DNA of 64,000 bases from Pedobacter frigoris (GCF_005116445.1 NZ_SWBQ01000004.1:434001-498000), one strand, 5' to 3'; positions 16,699 to 25,985 are shown, numbered from the stretch's first letter. Notes: generated by a model from the letters alone, not told the origin. Translations and numbers: made by a program.

Positions 16699-17448
16699 AT
16701 GGATAACCTGTTAACGGACAGACAGTTTTGGGTGAATTACTGGGAGAGTAAGACCGGGTTGTCGGTAAATATTCCTGCAAATTATTTATTTCATGAGCAG
16801 CTTGCTTCGATTATAAAACAACAGGGCGTAGAAACAGCTATTGAGCTTGGCGGATTTCCGGGCTATTATGCCGTATTTTTGAAAAGGTATTTTAAACTGG
16901 ATGTAACCCTGCTGGACTATTTTGTTCATCAGCCGGTTACCAACGCTTTATTGGAGGCCAACCAGCTGAAGGCTGCGGATGTGCACATCGTCGAAACAGA
17001 TCTGTTCAATTATACTCCTAAGCAGCAGTTTGACCTGGTACTTTCCTGTGGATTGATTGAGCATTTTAATGATACTGCAGATATCATCAACAGACATATT
17101 TCTTTTGTAAAGCCAGGTGGTACACTGTTTATTACTTTGCCGAATTTCAGGGCGTTAAATGGCTGGTTCCAAAAGTCCTTCGACAAGGAAAACTATGACA
17201 AGCACAATATCAATTGCATGGACCCACAGTTGCTGCGGGAAATTTGTGAAAAAGCAGGGCTCAGTGTAGTTCAGTCACGTTATTTTGGCCGGTTCAGCTT
17301 ATGGTTTGAGAATGAAAGCCAGAAACCTGCTGCTGTAAGAATACTGAAGAAAACGATGTGGCTTGCAGGTAAAGTGTTTACAAAAATAATTCCTTTTGAT
17401 TCCAGGCAGCTGTCGCCATACATCATCTTAGAAGCCAGAAAGCCATAG
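16699..17448 (+). CDS. Class I SAM-dependent methyltransferase
   Basis: A 249-residue protein with a class I methyltransferase core. Motif I is degenerate but recognisable as AIELGGFPGYYAVFLKR (about 42-58), followed by VTLLDYF (acidic end of strand 2). QFDLVLSCGLIEHFND carries motif IV-like residues, and FVKPGGTLFITLPN is post-motif II. The C-terminal 50 residues are basic. It sits within the glycan cluster and is convergent with a glycosyltransferase gene with only 2 bp between stops, suggesting it methylates a sugar or glycan end. Substrate is inferred from context only. Confidence 0.8.
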   Translation: MDNLLTDRQFWVNYWESKTGLSVNIPANYLFHEQLASIIKQQGVETAIELGGFPGYYAVFLKRYFKLDVTLLDYFVHQPVTNALLEANQLKAADVHIVETDLFNYTPKQQFDLVLSCGLIEHFNDTADIINRHISFVKPGGTLFITLPNFRALNGWFQKSFDKENYDKHNINCMDPQLLREICEKAGLSVVQSRYFGRFSLWFENESQKPAAVRILKKTMWLAGKVFTKIIPFDSRQLSPYIILEARKP

Positions 17449-17450
17449 CC

Positions 17451-18350
17451 TTATTTAAGGCGCTGTATGACATAGCGTTTGATCCTTTGCCAAAGCGTAC
17501 CTTTTCTATTGGCCAGGAATGCTTTAATGGCTTCGTAAGCCTTCTTATTTTCTTTGATCTCTTCCGGGAAATGCACAATGGGCTTGGGATTGATGATCAC
17601 ATTGTAGATGTCATTGATGCCTGAGTGTATTCCGGTGCCGTCATGACCTATGTTATTAACCAGCGAATGTGAGGGATTGAGGGTCAGTCCGCCTTTCAAA
17701 AATATGGATGCATACCACCTGATCGCCCATGAATTGTTACGTCCATTTTTGAAATCCTGCATTTGTTTCCAGAAATTCATGGTATGCTCTATAGAGAAAG
17801 CACTTTTTTTGGCGCCGTCAAATTGAGACATCAGCGTGTCTATATTTGGTTCAAAATGCTGCCATGCCCTGTCCCATGTAGCCCATCCCCAGCTGGTAGC
17901 AGCTCTGTAAAAGAAGGTTTCCGGCAGCTCTGCATCTTTCAAACTGTACATATAGGCACCAATGTGCATAACTTTTTCTTCGTCGCGGTAGCGCTCTAAA
18001 GCCTCGTTAAAGTAAGTAAGGGTGTGCGGAGAACTGATGAGGTCATCTTCAAAAACAATAACCTGTCCATAATCTGCTGTCAGTTTGCTGACTCCTGCAA
18101 TGATAGAATTGGCTAGCCCCATGTTTTGGCTGCGCTCAATGACTTCGACAGATTTAAAACCCTCTACCGTTTTCAGCAATTCCCTCACTTCATTTACGCT
18201 TGCTTCATCGGCGGCAGATTTGAAGCCGTCAGAAAAAATGAACAGCCGGCTTTCCGCAGCCAGCTCATTTTGAGCTAAAAACTTTAACGTACGTGCGGTG
18301 TGCTGCGGACGGTTGTAAACAAATAGCGCAATAGGGGCAAAGGTTTGCAT
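17451..18350 (-). CDS. Glycosyltransferase (GT-A fold, GNT-I-like)
   Basis: A 299-residue protein with a GT-A core: PIALFVYNRPQHTARTL at the N-terminus, RLFIFSDGFK, and VIVFEDDLISSPHTLTYFN, where EDD is the metal- and donor-binding motif. The following SWGWATWDRAWQHFE is typical of this bacterial branch related to GlcNAc-transferase I. It is predicted to be cytoplasmic, acting on a lipid-linked glycan. It is read on the minus strand between two plus-strand methyltransferase genes, and its stop lies 2 bp from that of the upstream one. Sugar specificity cannot be told. Confidence 0.8.
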   Translation of the reverse strand: MQTFAPIALFVYNRPQHTARTLKFLAQNELAAESRLFIFSDGFKSAADEASVNEVRELLKTVEGFKSVEVIERSQNMGLANSIIAGVSKLTADYGQVIVFEDDLISSPHTLTYFNEALERYRDEEKVMHIGAYMYSLKDAELPETFFYRAATSWGWATWDRAWQHFEPNIDTLMSQFDGAKKSAFSIEHTMNFWKQMQDFKNGRNNSWAIRWYASIFLKGGLTLNPSHSLVNNIGHDGTGIHSGINDIYNVIINPKPIVHFPEEIKENKKAYEAIKAFLANRKGTLWQRIKRYVIQRLK

Positions 18351-18513
18351 AATAGGATTGCAGTTGTGTAGATTTCAGGTATAAAATGAGTGTAAAGATA
18401 TTATTTATCTGGTGATTGTCAGAGCCGTTCTTTTCAGTGGTTAAAAAAATGTTAAATAACAGCGTGCAGAATAGCGTCTTAAATGTATTTTTACCGAAAA
18501 TCTAAAAGAGTTT

Positions 18514-19194
18514 ATGTTAAAGAAGCTGATCGCTAAATACCTTCCTGTTTATTATTTAAGTTCGACAACGTCTTATTCACAGGACGGTGAGGATATGATT
18601 CTGAAAGCACTTTATGAAGCAAAGAAAGGTTACAAAGGTTTCTTTGTAGACGTAGGTGCACATCATCCGGTGAGGTTTTCAAATACCTGCTATTTTTATA
18701 AACGCGGATGGAAGGGAATCAACATTGAACCAACTCCGCAGGCGATCAGGGCATTTAATCTTTTCAGAAAACGGGATATCAATCTCAATATAGGTGTGGG
18801 TGAGACACGTGGTTCCATGAACTTTTACTGTTTCAATGAGCCGGCCTTAAATAGTTTTTCTAAAGAGGTTTCTGAGCGCATAGACAAGGAATCTCCAAAG
18901 TATAAGATCATCAAACAAGTGCCTATAGAGGTGCTGCCTTTATCGGAGGTATTTGATACCTACCTTCCCAAGGATACTAAAATTGATTTCATGAGTATTG
19001 ACGTGGAGGGACTGGATTTTCAGGTATTGAAATCGAACAACTGGGATAAATACAAGCCCGACGTGATTCTGGTAGAAGAACCCATTAATGTAGATGACCT
19101 CAGCAATTCAAAGATCTATCATTTCCTGAAGGAAAAAGGTTATGAATTCTTCGCAAAGACGTTAAGGACTTGCGTGTATAGAATTCCTCAATAG
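18514..19194 (+). CDS. FkbM family methyltransferase
   Basis: A 226-residue methyltransferase. The N-terminal YSQDGEDMILKALYEA and GFFVDVGAHHPVRFSNT segments are the hallmark of the FkbM branch that methylates sugar hydroxyls. NIEPTPQAIRAFNLFR and IDFMSIDVEGLDFQVLKS complete the SAM-binding fold. In glycan clusters such enzymes O-methylate surface polysaccharides. The stop lies 2 bp from that of the convergent flippase gene. Substrate is inferred from context. Confidence 0.85.
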   Translation: MLKKLIAKYLPVYYLSSTTSYSQDGEDMILKALYEAKKGYKGFFVDVGAHHPVRFSNTCYFYKRGWKGINIEPTPQAIRAFNLFRKRDINLNIGVGETRGSMNFYCFNEPALNSFSKEVSERIDKESPKYKIIKQVPIEVLPLSEVFDTYLPKDTKIDFMSIDVEGLDFQVLKSNNWDKYKPDVILVEEPINVDDLSNSKIYHFLKEKGYEFFAKTLRTCVYRIPQ

Positions 19195-19196
19195 GA

Positions 19197-20531
19197 TTAC
19201 CGGGTTTTTATTTTTTGTACAAGGGTAATCAGGAAAAGCGATTTGAGCATCATGATGCCCTGAGGTCTGGTTTTCGGCAGCATTAAGATCCAGAAAGTAG
19301 AAGAGAAATAAGCCACGAGTGTCGCTGCCGCCGCTCCTGCAATCCCATATTTTGGAATCCAGAATATGTTTAATCCTATGTTTACGACCGCACCTACGAT
19401 TGTCCGCGTCATGGAAAGTTTCACATGGCCTTCGGCAATCAGTATTTGTCCGCTTGCAGTTCCCAGAAATACAAATATACCTGCCCAAATGTGAATGGCA
19501 AGCACTGGAGCACCGGGCCAGTATTCCGGTGTTGTAGCGTAAGCGATCCGGTATATGAACGGTGCTGTGAAAGTGATGAAAATGGCAAGGCTGAGGCTGA
19601 TCCAGACCATAAGGTCGTATAAGTTTTGTGTTCTTTTCAGGTACCTTTCCGGATCATCTCTTTTCGCGTTCATAATGGCCGGAAAAATAGAAGTGACAAT
19701 GGCTATAGGAATGAAATACCATGATTCAGCTAGTTGTACTACGGTAGTATAAATTCCCAATGCAGATTTTCCCAGGTACTGGTCGATCATGAGCTGATCG
19801 ATCTTCATGTAAATGGAAACAAGAATAGCCGAAAATGCAAGGGGCCAGGAATTGGAAAGCAGGTGTCTGGCTGTCGCGCCATCAAATTTCCAGTTAACTA
19901 TTGAATCTGCATTTTTCTGATAAATATACAGATAGCCTAGGGCAAGTAAAACAGCGTCAAACAGCAATGCGCAGACAAACCAGGGAAGACTGAGGTTTAA
20001 TAGAATTAATAATATTTTAACCCCTGCCGAGATGAGATTGGCGGCAATCTGCACCTTCATAATGTGTTTTGCCTGTGTTCTGGACTGGAAATAACTATCG
20101 ATGATATTAAAGGCCTGCATGATGCCGGTAAAACTCACAATTAACAAATATGAAAATGGTGTTTCAGGAGTTTTAAGTAGCGTCAAGATTTGATAGGCAA
20201 GGTAAACTAGCGGGAGGATAGCAACACCACCGATGATTTTTAAGATAAAGGCCGTTCCAAGGAGTTTATTCTTGTTTTCCGGATTTCGAAGTAGTTCCCG
20301 GGTAACAAAGCCATCCAGCCCCAATGCTGCTGCAGCAATAAAAAAGGAAGCAAAAGCCGTCTGATAGCTCAGCATTCCATATTGCGTTTTGAGGAGGTAA
20401 TTGGCCAATGCAATCCCAACGAGTATTTTAATACCTAAACTACCTACGCGGGCTACCATTAGCCAGCCAGTGTTTTTCAAGTATTTCTCAACGGCATTCT
20501 GATCGAAACCGGGTATATTGGGGATTTTCAT
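19197..20531 (-). CDS. Polysaccharide flippase (Wzx/MATE-like)
   Basis: About 444 residues with 12 or more hydrophobic segments spread along the whole length and few charged loops. The N-terminal GWLMVARVGSLGIKILVGIALANYLLKTQYG segment is the normal opening of Wzx-type oligosaccharide flippases of the MOP superfamily. The start is placed at the ATG 20529-20531 rather than the TTG one codon upstream. It would translocate a lipid-linked repeat unit across the inner membrane for the surrounding glycosyltransferases. No Wzy polymerase or Wzz is present, so either the glycan is not polymerised by that route or those genes are elsewhere. Confidence 0.85.
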   Translation of the reverse strand: MKIPNIPGFDQNAVEKYLKNTGWLMVARVGSLGIKILVGIALANYLLKTQYGMLSYQTAFASFFIAAAALGLDGFVTRELLRNPENKNKLLGTAFILKIIGGVAILPLVYLAYQILTLLKTPETPFSYLLIVSFTGIMQAFNIIDSYFQSRTQAKHIMKVQIAANLISAGVKILLILLNLSLPWFVCALLFDAVLLALGYLYIYQKNADSIVNWKFDGATARHLLSNSWPLAFSAILVSIYMKIDQLMIDQYLGKSALGIYTTVVQLAESWYFIPIAIVTSIFPAIMNAKRDDPERYLKRTQNLYDLMVWISLSLAIFITFTAPFIYRIAYATTPEYWPGAPVLAIHIWAGIFVFLGTASGQILIAEGHVKLSMTRTIVGAVVNIGLNIFWIPKYGIAGAAAATLVAYFSSTFWILMLPKTRPQGIMMLKSLFLITLVQKIKTR

Positions 20532-20549
20532 CAATGCAAAGATGTGAAT

Positions 20550-21062
20550 TTAAAAGCTCTTGTCAATCCGCATCAACTGCTTTAAATGATGGTTTAGGTG
20601 AATTTGCACAAATCTGAACCATTGAAAGGCATTTAAATATCCCATCCGGGGATGCTTTGTCTTGATGTTTTTGTCAGCCATTCTGATTTTCGAATAGACT
20701 TCATCCAGTTCCTTCCGGAATTGCCTGATCATGCTTAAAGCCTCAATCTTGTCAATTTTCCTTACACGGTCTGCAAGCCTTTTAGGTGCTTTGTATTTTT
20801 TACCTGGTGGTAAACTGCCAAAGAATAAGATCATTTTAACAATAAATGCAGTTGGCTTAACTTCCCCTTTTCCCTCAATACACTCGTCAATAGTTTGTAA
20901 AGCGAGTAGGCTTGCGTCGAAGATATGGAAATAGACCTCACTATAAGACCAGCCGCCAGTTGAAGGGCTCTGCTGAAAAACCTCTTCCGCAATATCTTTT
21001 AACCTCGATTCATATGAAGCAACAATCTGTTGGATTTTTCTATATTCTTTGGCAGCACTCAT
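20550..21062 (-). CDS. DinB-like family protein
   Basis: A 170-residue, mostly helical protein. The GGWSYSEVYFHIFDAS segment and the C-terminal VQIHLNHHLKQLMRI give the spaced histidines of the DinB/YfiT metal-binding four-helix bundle. Family members are metal-dependent transferases or hydrolases, including thiol S-transferases, but most are uncharacterised. It lies 3 bp downstream of the DUF4476 gene on the same strand, with the flippase gene 18 bp further on. Function is unknown. Confidence 0.65.
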   Translation of the reverse strand: MSAAKEYRKIQQIVASYESRLKDIAEEVFQQSPSTGGWSYSEVYFHIFDASLLALQTIDECIEGKGEVKPTAFIVKMILFFGSLPPGKKYKAPKRLADRVRKIDKIEALSMIRQFRKELDEVYSKIRMADKNIKTKHPRMGYLNAFQWFRFVQIHLNHHLKQLMRIDKSF

Positions 21063-21065
21063 GCC

Positions 21066-21815
21066 TTAAAGATTGGCAGCTCTTTTACTTACGTAATCCA
21101 TCAATTGGTTCTTATTGGTAGAAAAATCGAATAGTGGATATATTTTAAAGAAGTTTTGTCTGTCTATTACGCTATCGTAACCAAGTTTTGCTACTTCCAG
21201 CTTTTTCCCGTCAAAATCCATAATCTTTACCAATGCTGCCAGTTGATTTGTGCTGATTCGATTGCCGGCGAGACTTGTTTTGATCATTTTGGCCTTGTTC
21301 GCATCGAAGTCCTCGCGTTTTACAACAGCTAATAGCTCATTGAAAGAAGCGTCGGACATTGCGTAGTTAACGGCCGGTCTCGCAGGCCTATCACCATCAT
21401 ATGAAGGTCTGCCATTGGTTGGCCTCCCGTCTGTCGGTCTGCCCATTTGTATATTGCTTCCGTCCCAGTTATCCAGGACATATTGGTTATTGCTAAACAA
21501 TGGTAAGGTCTTTAACACCCTGAAACCCGCTTGTTTGTCATATGACACGACGGTGCGGCTATTAGATTCCAGGTTCAGTGATGTTTTTACGACCTGTCTG
21601 TTGTTTTCCATAATGGTAATGGTTGGCGCTGTGGCTTCTACGTCGTAAAAGCGGAAGCGGCCTTTTGCTGAACCTGCCATTTCATCGTTCACATACACAG
21701 TGTACATGCCAGGTTCACGAAGTTCAATAAAAAGTTCTTTGGAGTTTGAAGAGCGTTGAGCGAAGGCGTTGACTGTGAGCAGAAGTACTGCGGCCAGAAA
21801 GGTTAATTTTTTCAT
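21066..21815 (-). CDS. Secreted DUF4476 domain protein
   Basis: A 249-residue exported protein with signal peptide MKKLTFLAAVLLLTVNAFAQ. The N-terminal half (about 25-110) is beta-rich with an FIELREPGMYTVYVND segment. A short linker contains three near-repeats of G-R-P-T/S (RPTDGRPTNGRPSYDGDR). The C-terminal region (about 155-245) is DUF4476: MSDASFNELLAVVKREDFDA, NRISTNQLAALVKIMDFD and NFFKIYPLFDFSTNKNQL. The domain is common in Bacteroidota exported proteins and of unknown role. The linker repeats could vary in copy number. Confidence 0.8.
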   Translation of the reverse strand: MKKLTFLAAVLLLTVNAFAQRSSNSKELFIELREPGMYTVYVNDEMAGSAKGRFRFYDVEATAPTITIMENNRQVVKTSLNLESNSRTVVSYDKQAGFRVLKTLPLFSNNQYVLDNWDGSNIQMGRPTDGRPTNGRPSYDGDRPARPAVNYAMSDASFNELLAVVKREDFDANKAKMIKTSLAGNRISTNQLAALVKIMDFDGKKLEVAKLGYDSVIDRQNFFKIYPLFDFSTNKNQLMDYVSKRAANL

Positions 21816-21875
21816 GTTTGTTTCGTTTGTTTGTACAGCTGTTCCATCTAAGGCTATACCAGAATTTCTTGAGTA

Positions 21876-22565
21876 TTAAAAATGTTGCAGCAATTCTTCC
21901 AGATGGTTGATCTGCCATTCTACATCTGCGGGGATTTCTTTGTTTAAAGGGTTGAAGAAAATGGCCTTCATGCCGTAGTTTTGTGCGCCTCTGATGTCTG
22001 CTTCTATGCTATCACCGATCATGATGCTTTCATGTTTTAAGGCTGCAGCTTTATCGAGTGCGTATTCAAAAATGGCTTTATCGGGTTTGTTTACGCCTAC
22101 ATCTTCAGAAATAATGACATTCTGGAAATAGGGATTAAGGCCGGATACTTCCATTTTCGTTAAGGTTGATTCCTTAAACCCATTGGAGATGATGTGTAAA
22201 GTATATTTCTTTTGCAGATAGCTGAGCACGTCTTTTGATCCTGCAAAAAGATTTGTTTTTCTGGGTGTAAGGCTGACATAGTCGTCTTCAAATTTAGACG
22301 GTATACTATCTGGGTGTATACCCAGCTGAATGAATGTTCTGCTAAACCGTTCAGATCTCAATACATCTTTAGTGATTTTGCCTACATGATATTCAGCCCA
22401 AAGCAGATGGTTGTTTTCGGTGTAGGTAGCAATAAATTCTTCGGCAGAGCTGAGCCCCAGTTTATGCAGCTCGTATTGCGTATAAAGTTCCAGCAGGGTT
22501 TCCTGTGCATTTCTGTCAAAGTCCCAGATGGTATGATCTAAATCGAAAAAAATGTGTTTAATCAT
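21876..22565 (-). CDS. YjjG-type HAD nucleotidase
   Basis: 229 residues from the ATG at 22563-22565, chosen because the HAD motif I (HIFFDLDHTIWDFDRN) then sits at the N-terminus; a longer frame adds 12 unsupported residues. Motif II is ISNGFKES, motif III includes KPDKAIFEYAL, and motif IV is IMIGDSIEADIRGAQNYG. The DxD nucleophile and the final Asp pair are intact. YjjG-type enzymes dephosphorylate noncanonical pyrimidine nucleotides. Its neighbour upp is a pyrimidine-salvage gene on the same strand, which fits. Confidence 0.85.
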   Translation of the reverse strand: MIKHIFFDLDHTIWDFDRNAQETLLELYTQYELHKLGLSSAEEFIATYTENNHLLWAEYHVGKITKDVLRSERFSRTFIQLGIHPDSIPSKFEDDYVSLTPRKTNLFAGSKDVLSYLQKKYTLHIISNGFKESTLTKMEVSGLNPYFQNVIISEDVGVNKPDKAIFEYALDKAAALKHESIMIGDSIEADIRGAQNYGMKAIFFNPLNKEIPADVEWQINHLEELLQHF

Positions 22566-22624
22566 TATTGCCTTTTTGCGTGCCAGTGTACAAAGTTGCA
22601 ATAAGTATTTCGATTAGGAGGAAA

Positions 22625-23269
22625 TTATTGTTTAACTCCGTAGGAAAGGTCTCCTGCATCTCCCAATCCGGGTACGATATAGGCCTTACTGGTCATCTCT
22701 TCATCAATGGCGCCCAACCAGAGCCTGGCTTTGGGCAGGTTAGCCCTTACATGCCTTACGCCTTCCGAACTGGCGATTACAGAAACAATATGAAGTTCCC
22801 TGATCTTGTATTTTCTGATCAGCTCTTTACAACAAAGTACCATGCTGAGTCCGGTCGCGAGCATGGGGTCGCTCATGATCACAATCTTATCTGTGAGGTC
22901 GGGGGACGATACGTTTTCTACCTGAATTTCAAAACTGCCGCTTTTATGATTTCGGCGGTAGGCAGTGATGAAAGCAGATTCGGCCTGGTCGAAGACGTTG
23001 AGCATCCCATTATGGAGAGGTAAGCCTGCCCTTAATATTGTTGCGAGAACAGGTTGTTGTTCCAATTTTACCGTTGGAGAAACCCCCAGCGGAGTTTGGG
23101 TTTCAGTTTTGGTGTATTGCAGGACCTTACTGATTTCAAAGGCAAAGCATTCACCCACCCGTTCCATGTTCCTGCGAAAACGCATGGCATCCTTTTGGAT
23201 GTTCTCATCCCGAAGTTCAGCAATGAAAACATTAGCTACAGAGTTTGTTTTACTGAGTTCGAATATCAT
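22625..23269 (-). CDS. upp: Uracil phosphoribosyltransferase
   Basis: A 214-residue type I phosphoribosyltransferase. The PRPP-binding motif reads VIMSDPMLATGLSM, where most Upp proteins have GGS or GQS at the last positions; here it is GLS. The uracil-binding C-terminal segment AYIVPGLGDAGDLSYG is intact, which distinguishes Upp from other PRTases. It makes UMP from uracil and PRPP in the cytoplasm. The gene is divergent from uvrB with 64 bp between starts and is followed on the same strand by the YjjG-like nucleotidase. Confidence 0.93.
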   Translation of the reverse strand: MIFELSKTNSVANVFIAELRDENIQKDAMRFRRNMERVGECFAFEISKVLQYTKTETQTPLGVSPTVKLEQQPVLATILRAGLPLHNGMLNVFDQAESAFITAYRRNHKSGSFEIQVENVSSPDLTDKIVIMSDPMLATGLSMVLCCKELIRKYKIRELHIVSVIASSEGVRHVRANLPKARLWLGAIDEEMTSKAYIVPGLGDAGDLSYGVKQ

Positions 23270-23315
23270 TTTACAAGAATTTGATGAGGTAAGCCTGTAT
23301 AAATTTACTAATTTT

Positions 23316-23327
23316 TATCTAAGTTTG
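23316..23327 (+). promoter_or_regulatory. uvrB promoter -7 element TATCTAAGTTTG
   Basis: This contains TAAGTTTG, a full match to the TAnnTTTG -7 consensus, and ends 6 bp before the uvrB ATG. Transcription starting a few bases downstream of the element would give an mRNA with little or no leader. The same 12-mer precedes the GT4 and YfhO genes. Confidence 0.6.
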
Positions 23328-23333
23328 ATAGCT

Positions 23334-25373
23334 ATGGAGTTTAAAATCGTTTCTAATTATAAACCGACAGGGGATCAGCCCAATGCCATAAAACAGTTGG
23401 TAGAGGGGGTGAATAACGACGAACATTACCAGACACTTTTAGGAGTTACCGGATCAGGTAAAACATTTACTGTTGCCAATGTGATTCAGCAAACACAGAA
23501 GCCAACATTGATCCTGAGTCATAATAAGACACTAGCCGCACAGCTTTACGGAGAATTTAAACAATTCTTTCCGGAAAATGCGGTAAACTATTTCGTGTCT
23601 TACTATGATTATTACCAGCCTGAGGCTTTTATGCCGAGTACCAATACCTATATTGAAAAGGATTTGAGCATCAATGAGGAGATTGAAAAACTCCGGCTGC
23701 GTACGACATCAGCTTTGATGTCCGGCCGCAGAGATGTAATCGTGGTTTCCTCTATCTCTTGCATTTATGGTATGGGAAATCCTGAAGATTTCTCAAGATC
23801 TGTATTCAGGTTTTCTGTGGGAACAAGGATTTCCAGAAATTCATTTTTACACAGCTTGGTAGAGATTCTGTATGCACGTACAACAAACGAATTTAAGCGC
23901 GGAACTTTTAGGGTAAAGGGAGATACAGTAGATATATTTCCAGCTTACCTTGACAATGCTTACCGGGTTTCCTTTTTTGGAGATGACATAGAAGAATTGA
24001 GCATTATAGACCCGGTAACCGGGAAAACTATTGAAAAGATCCTGGATATGGCAATATATCCTGCGAATTTATTCGTGACGCCAAAGGACAGGTTTAACTC
24101 TTCTATCTGGGGAATTCAGGAAGAACTGGAGATCAGGAAGAATCAATTGATAGGCGACAGGCAATTGCTGGAGGCAAAACGGCTCGAAGAAAGGGTAAAT
24201 TTTGATATAGAAATGATGAAGGAGCTTGGCTACTGTTCGGGAATTGAGAATTATTCAAGATTCTTTGATGGTCGTGCACCGGGAATGCGGCCCTTCTGCT
24301 TGCTGGATTATTTCCCGGATGATTACCTGATGGTGATTGATGAGAGCCACGTTACGGTGCCACAGATCAGAGCCATGTATGGCGGCGACAGGTCCCGTAA
24401 AATGTCGCTGGTAGAATATGGGTTCAGATTGCCTTCGGCATTGGATAACCGTCCGCTTAATTTTGATGAATTTGAGCGTCTGGCCCCTCAGACTATTTAT
24501 GTGAGTGCTACACCAGCTGATTATGAACTGCAAAAATCAGAAGGTATTGTGATAGAGCAGGTGATCAGGCCTACAGGTTTGCTCGATCCTTTAATCGAAG
24601 TGAGGCCGGCGATTAACCAGGTAGATGATCTTCTGGATGAGATTGATAAAACCATCAAGCTGGGCGACCGTGTTTTGGTCACTACCCTAACCAAACGCAT
24701 GGCCGAGGAACTGACCAAGTATATGGACAGGCTGAACATCAAATGCCGTTATATTCACTCGGAGGTGAAAACACTGGAAAGGGTAGAGATATTGAGGGGC
24801 TTGAGGTTGGGTGAATTTGATGTTTTGATCGGCATCAACTTGTTGAGAGAAGGACTGGATCTTCCGGAGGTCTCACTGGTTGCGATTCTGGATGCAGACA
24901 AAGAAGGGTTTTTACGTTCTGAAAGGTCGCTGATCCAAACGATTGGAAGAGCTGCGAGGAACGACAGGGGAAGAGTGATCATGTATGCAGATAAAATCAC
25001 TGATTCTATGGATAAGACCATGGATGAAACCAACAGGAGAAGGGAAAAACAGATTGCATATAATCTGGAGCATGGCATTACCCCGAAAACCGTAGGCAAG
25101 ACCAGGGAGGAAATTATGGAACAGAGCTCAATGCTAGATTTCTCTGAAAACAATACGAGGGCAAAAGCCTACGTAGAAGTAGATGAGGTGAGCATGGCTG
25201 CGGATCCAATTGTGCAGTATATGACCAAGCCTGAAATGCAGAAATCTATTGATAAAACGCGTAAAGACATGGCTAAGGCAGCAAAGGACATGGATTTTTT
25301 GCTGGCGGCAAGGCTGCGTGACGAAATGTTTGCAATGGAGAAAATGTTTGAAGAAAGATTTGGGAAGAAGTAA
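23334..25373 (+). CDS. uvrB: Excinuclease ABC subunit B
   Basis: 679 residues from the ATG at 23334 (MEFKIVSNYKPTGDQPNAI), the conserved UvrB N-terminus. An in-frame open region extends 369 bp upstream through the divergent upp gene and is rejected as coding. Walker A is GVTGSGKTFT. The beta-hairpin that grips damaged DNA is seen as FVSYYDYYQPEAFMPST, and helicase motifs include VIDESHV and QTIGRAARNDRGRV. The UVR domain closes the protein (DMDFLLAARLRDEMFAME). It works with UvrA and UvrC in nucleotide excision repair. Two small genes follow on the same strand. Confidence 0.97.
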   Translation: MEFKIVSNYKPTGDQPNAIKQLVEGVNNDEHYQTLLGVTGSGKTFTVANVIQQTQKPTLILSHNKTLAAQLYGEFKQFFPENAVNYFVSYYDYYQPEAFMPSTNTYIEKDLSINEEIEKLRLRTTSALMSGRRDVIVVSSISCIYGMGNPEDFSRSVFRFSVGTRISRNSFLHSLVEILYARTTNEFKRGTFRVKGDTVDIFPAYLDNAYRVSFFGDDIEELSIIDPVTGKTIEKILDMAIYPANLFVTPKDRFNSSIWGIQEELEIRKNQLIGDRQLLEAKRLEERVNFDIEMMKELGYCSGIENYSRFFDGRAPGMRPFCLLDYFPDDYLMVIDESHVTVPQIRAMYGGDRSRKMSLVEYGFRLPSALDNRPLNFDEFERLAPQTIYVSATPADYELQKSEGIVIEQVIRPTGLLDPLIEVRPAINQVDDLLDEIDKTIKLGDRVLVTTLTKRMAEELTKYMDRLNIKCRYIHSEVKTLERVEILRGLRLGEFDVLIGINLLREGLDLPEVSLVAILDADKEGFLRSERSLIQTIGRAARNDRGRVIMYADKITDSMDKTMDETNRRREKQIAYNLEHGITPKTVGKTREEIMEQSSMLDFSENNTRAKAYVEVDEVSMAADPIVQYMTKPEMQKSIDKTRKDMAKAAKDMDFLLAARLRDEMFAMEKMFEERFGKK

Positions 25374-25390
25374 TAATTGTATTAATAGTA

Positions 25391-25591
25391 ATGGACGGAA
25401 AGAATAGAAAAGATATATATCCCGGTTTAGAAGTGGATATTATCCTTAAGAAAGATCAGCGCAGCGGGAAGCTGACCAGGGGTATCGTAGCAAACCTGTT
25501 GACATCTGCCGCGTATCACTCGAGGGGGATTAAAGTTCGCTTGGAAGACGGACAAATCGGCAGAGTCGCGGCAATTACGGATGACAATTGA
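25391..25591 (+). CDS. YwbE family protein
   Basis: A 66-residue protein matching the whole length of the YwbE/DUF2196 family: GLEVDIILKKDQRSGKLTRG, then SAAYHSRGIKVRLEDGQIGRV. The family is a small beta-barrel-like domain of unknown function, often annotated near DNA-repair genes only by chance. It begins 17 bp after uvrB and could share its transcript. No signal or membrane segment is present. Confidence 0.85.
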   Translation: MDGKNRKDIYPGLEVDIILKKDQRSGKLTRGIVANLLTSAAYHSRGIKVRLEDGQIGRVAAITDDN

Positions 25592-25685
25592 GCCGATGGT
25601 ATTGTAATTGTTATGCAATAAACATCATGACGCTGTAATAAGAAATGTGCTTATTCGTCATAATTGTAAATATTAAAATATAAGA

Positions 25686-25937
25686 ATGGTACTATTAAAA
25701 TTCTTCTTTATAACGTTGTTGGTGCTTTATCTGCTTAGAGTTATTTTCCGATTGGTGTTTCCGGTCGTCTTAGCAAAGATGTTTAGTAAAGTTCAGCAGA
25801 AAGCTCAAAACCAGTCACGTCAGCAAAGTACAAAGCCTGAGGGCTCCATATCTATAGATTACATGCCACCCAAGACCGAAAAGAAGGGTAACAGCGACAA
25901 ATTGGGCGATTTTGTAGATTACGAAGAAGTCAAGTAA
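25686..25937 (+). CDS. Small membrane protein, DUF4834 type
   Basis: An 83-residue protein with one N-terminal membrane segment (about residues 3-33, LKFFFITLLVLYLLRVIFRL then VFPVVLA) and a charged cytoplasmic tail that ends KLGDFVDYEEVK. This layout and the GDF-DYEE ending are typical of the Bacteroidota DUF4834 family. Function is unknown. It lies 94 bp after ywbE and 77 bp before the YfhO gene. Confidence 0.7.
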   Translation: MVLLKFFFITLLVLYLLRVIFRLVFPVVLAKMFSKVQQKAQNQSRQQSTKPEGSISIDYMPPKTEKKGNSDKLGDFVDYEEVK

Positions 25938-25973
25938 CTTTTTTTAGAAAAGTTCGTAAATGATTCACAGTTT

Positions 25974-25985
25974 TATCTAAGTTTG
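25974..25985 (+). promoter_or_regulatory. Promoter -7 element TATCTAAGTTTG before the YfhO gene
   Basis: The same 12-mer as upstream of uvrB and the GT4 gene, here ending 29 bp before the ATG at 26015. TTCG at about 25953 is a poor -33 candidate. Confidence 0.5.

Noticed and set aside
22965..23333. N-terminal extension of uvrB by 123 codons
   Set aside because: It runs antisense through upp, and the conserved UvrB N-terminus with a promoter element just before it places the start at 23334.
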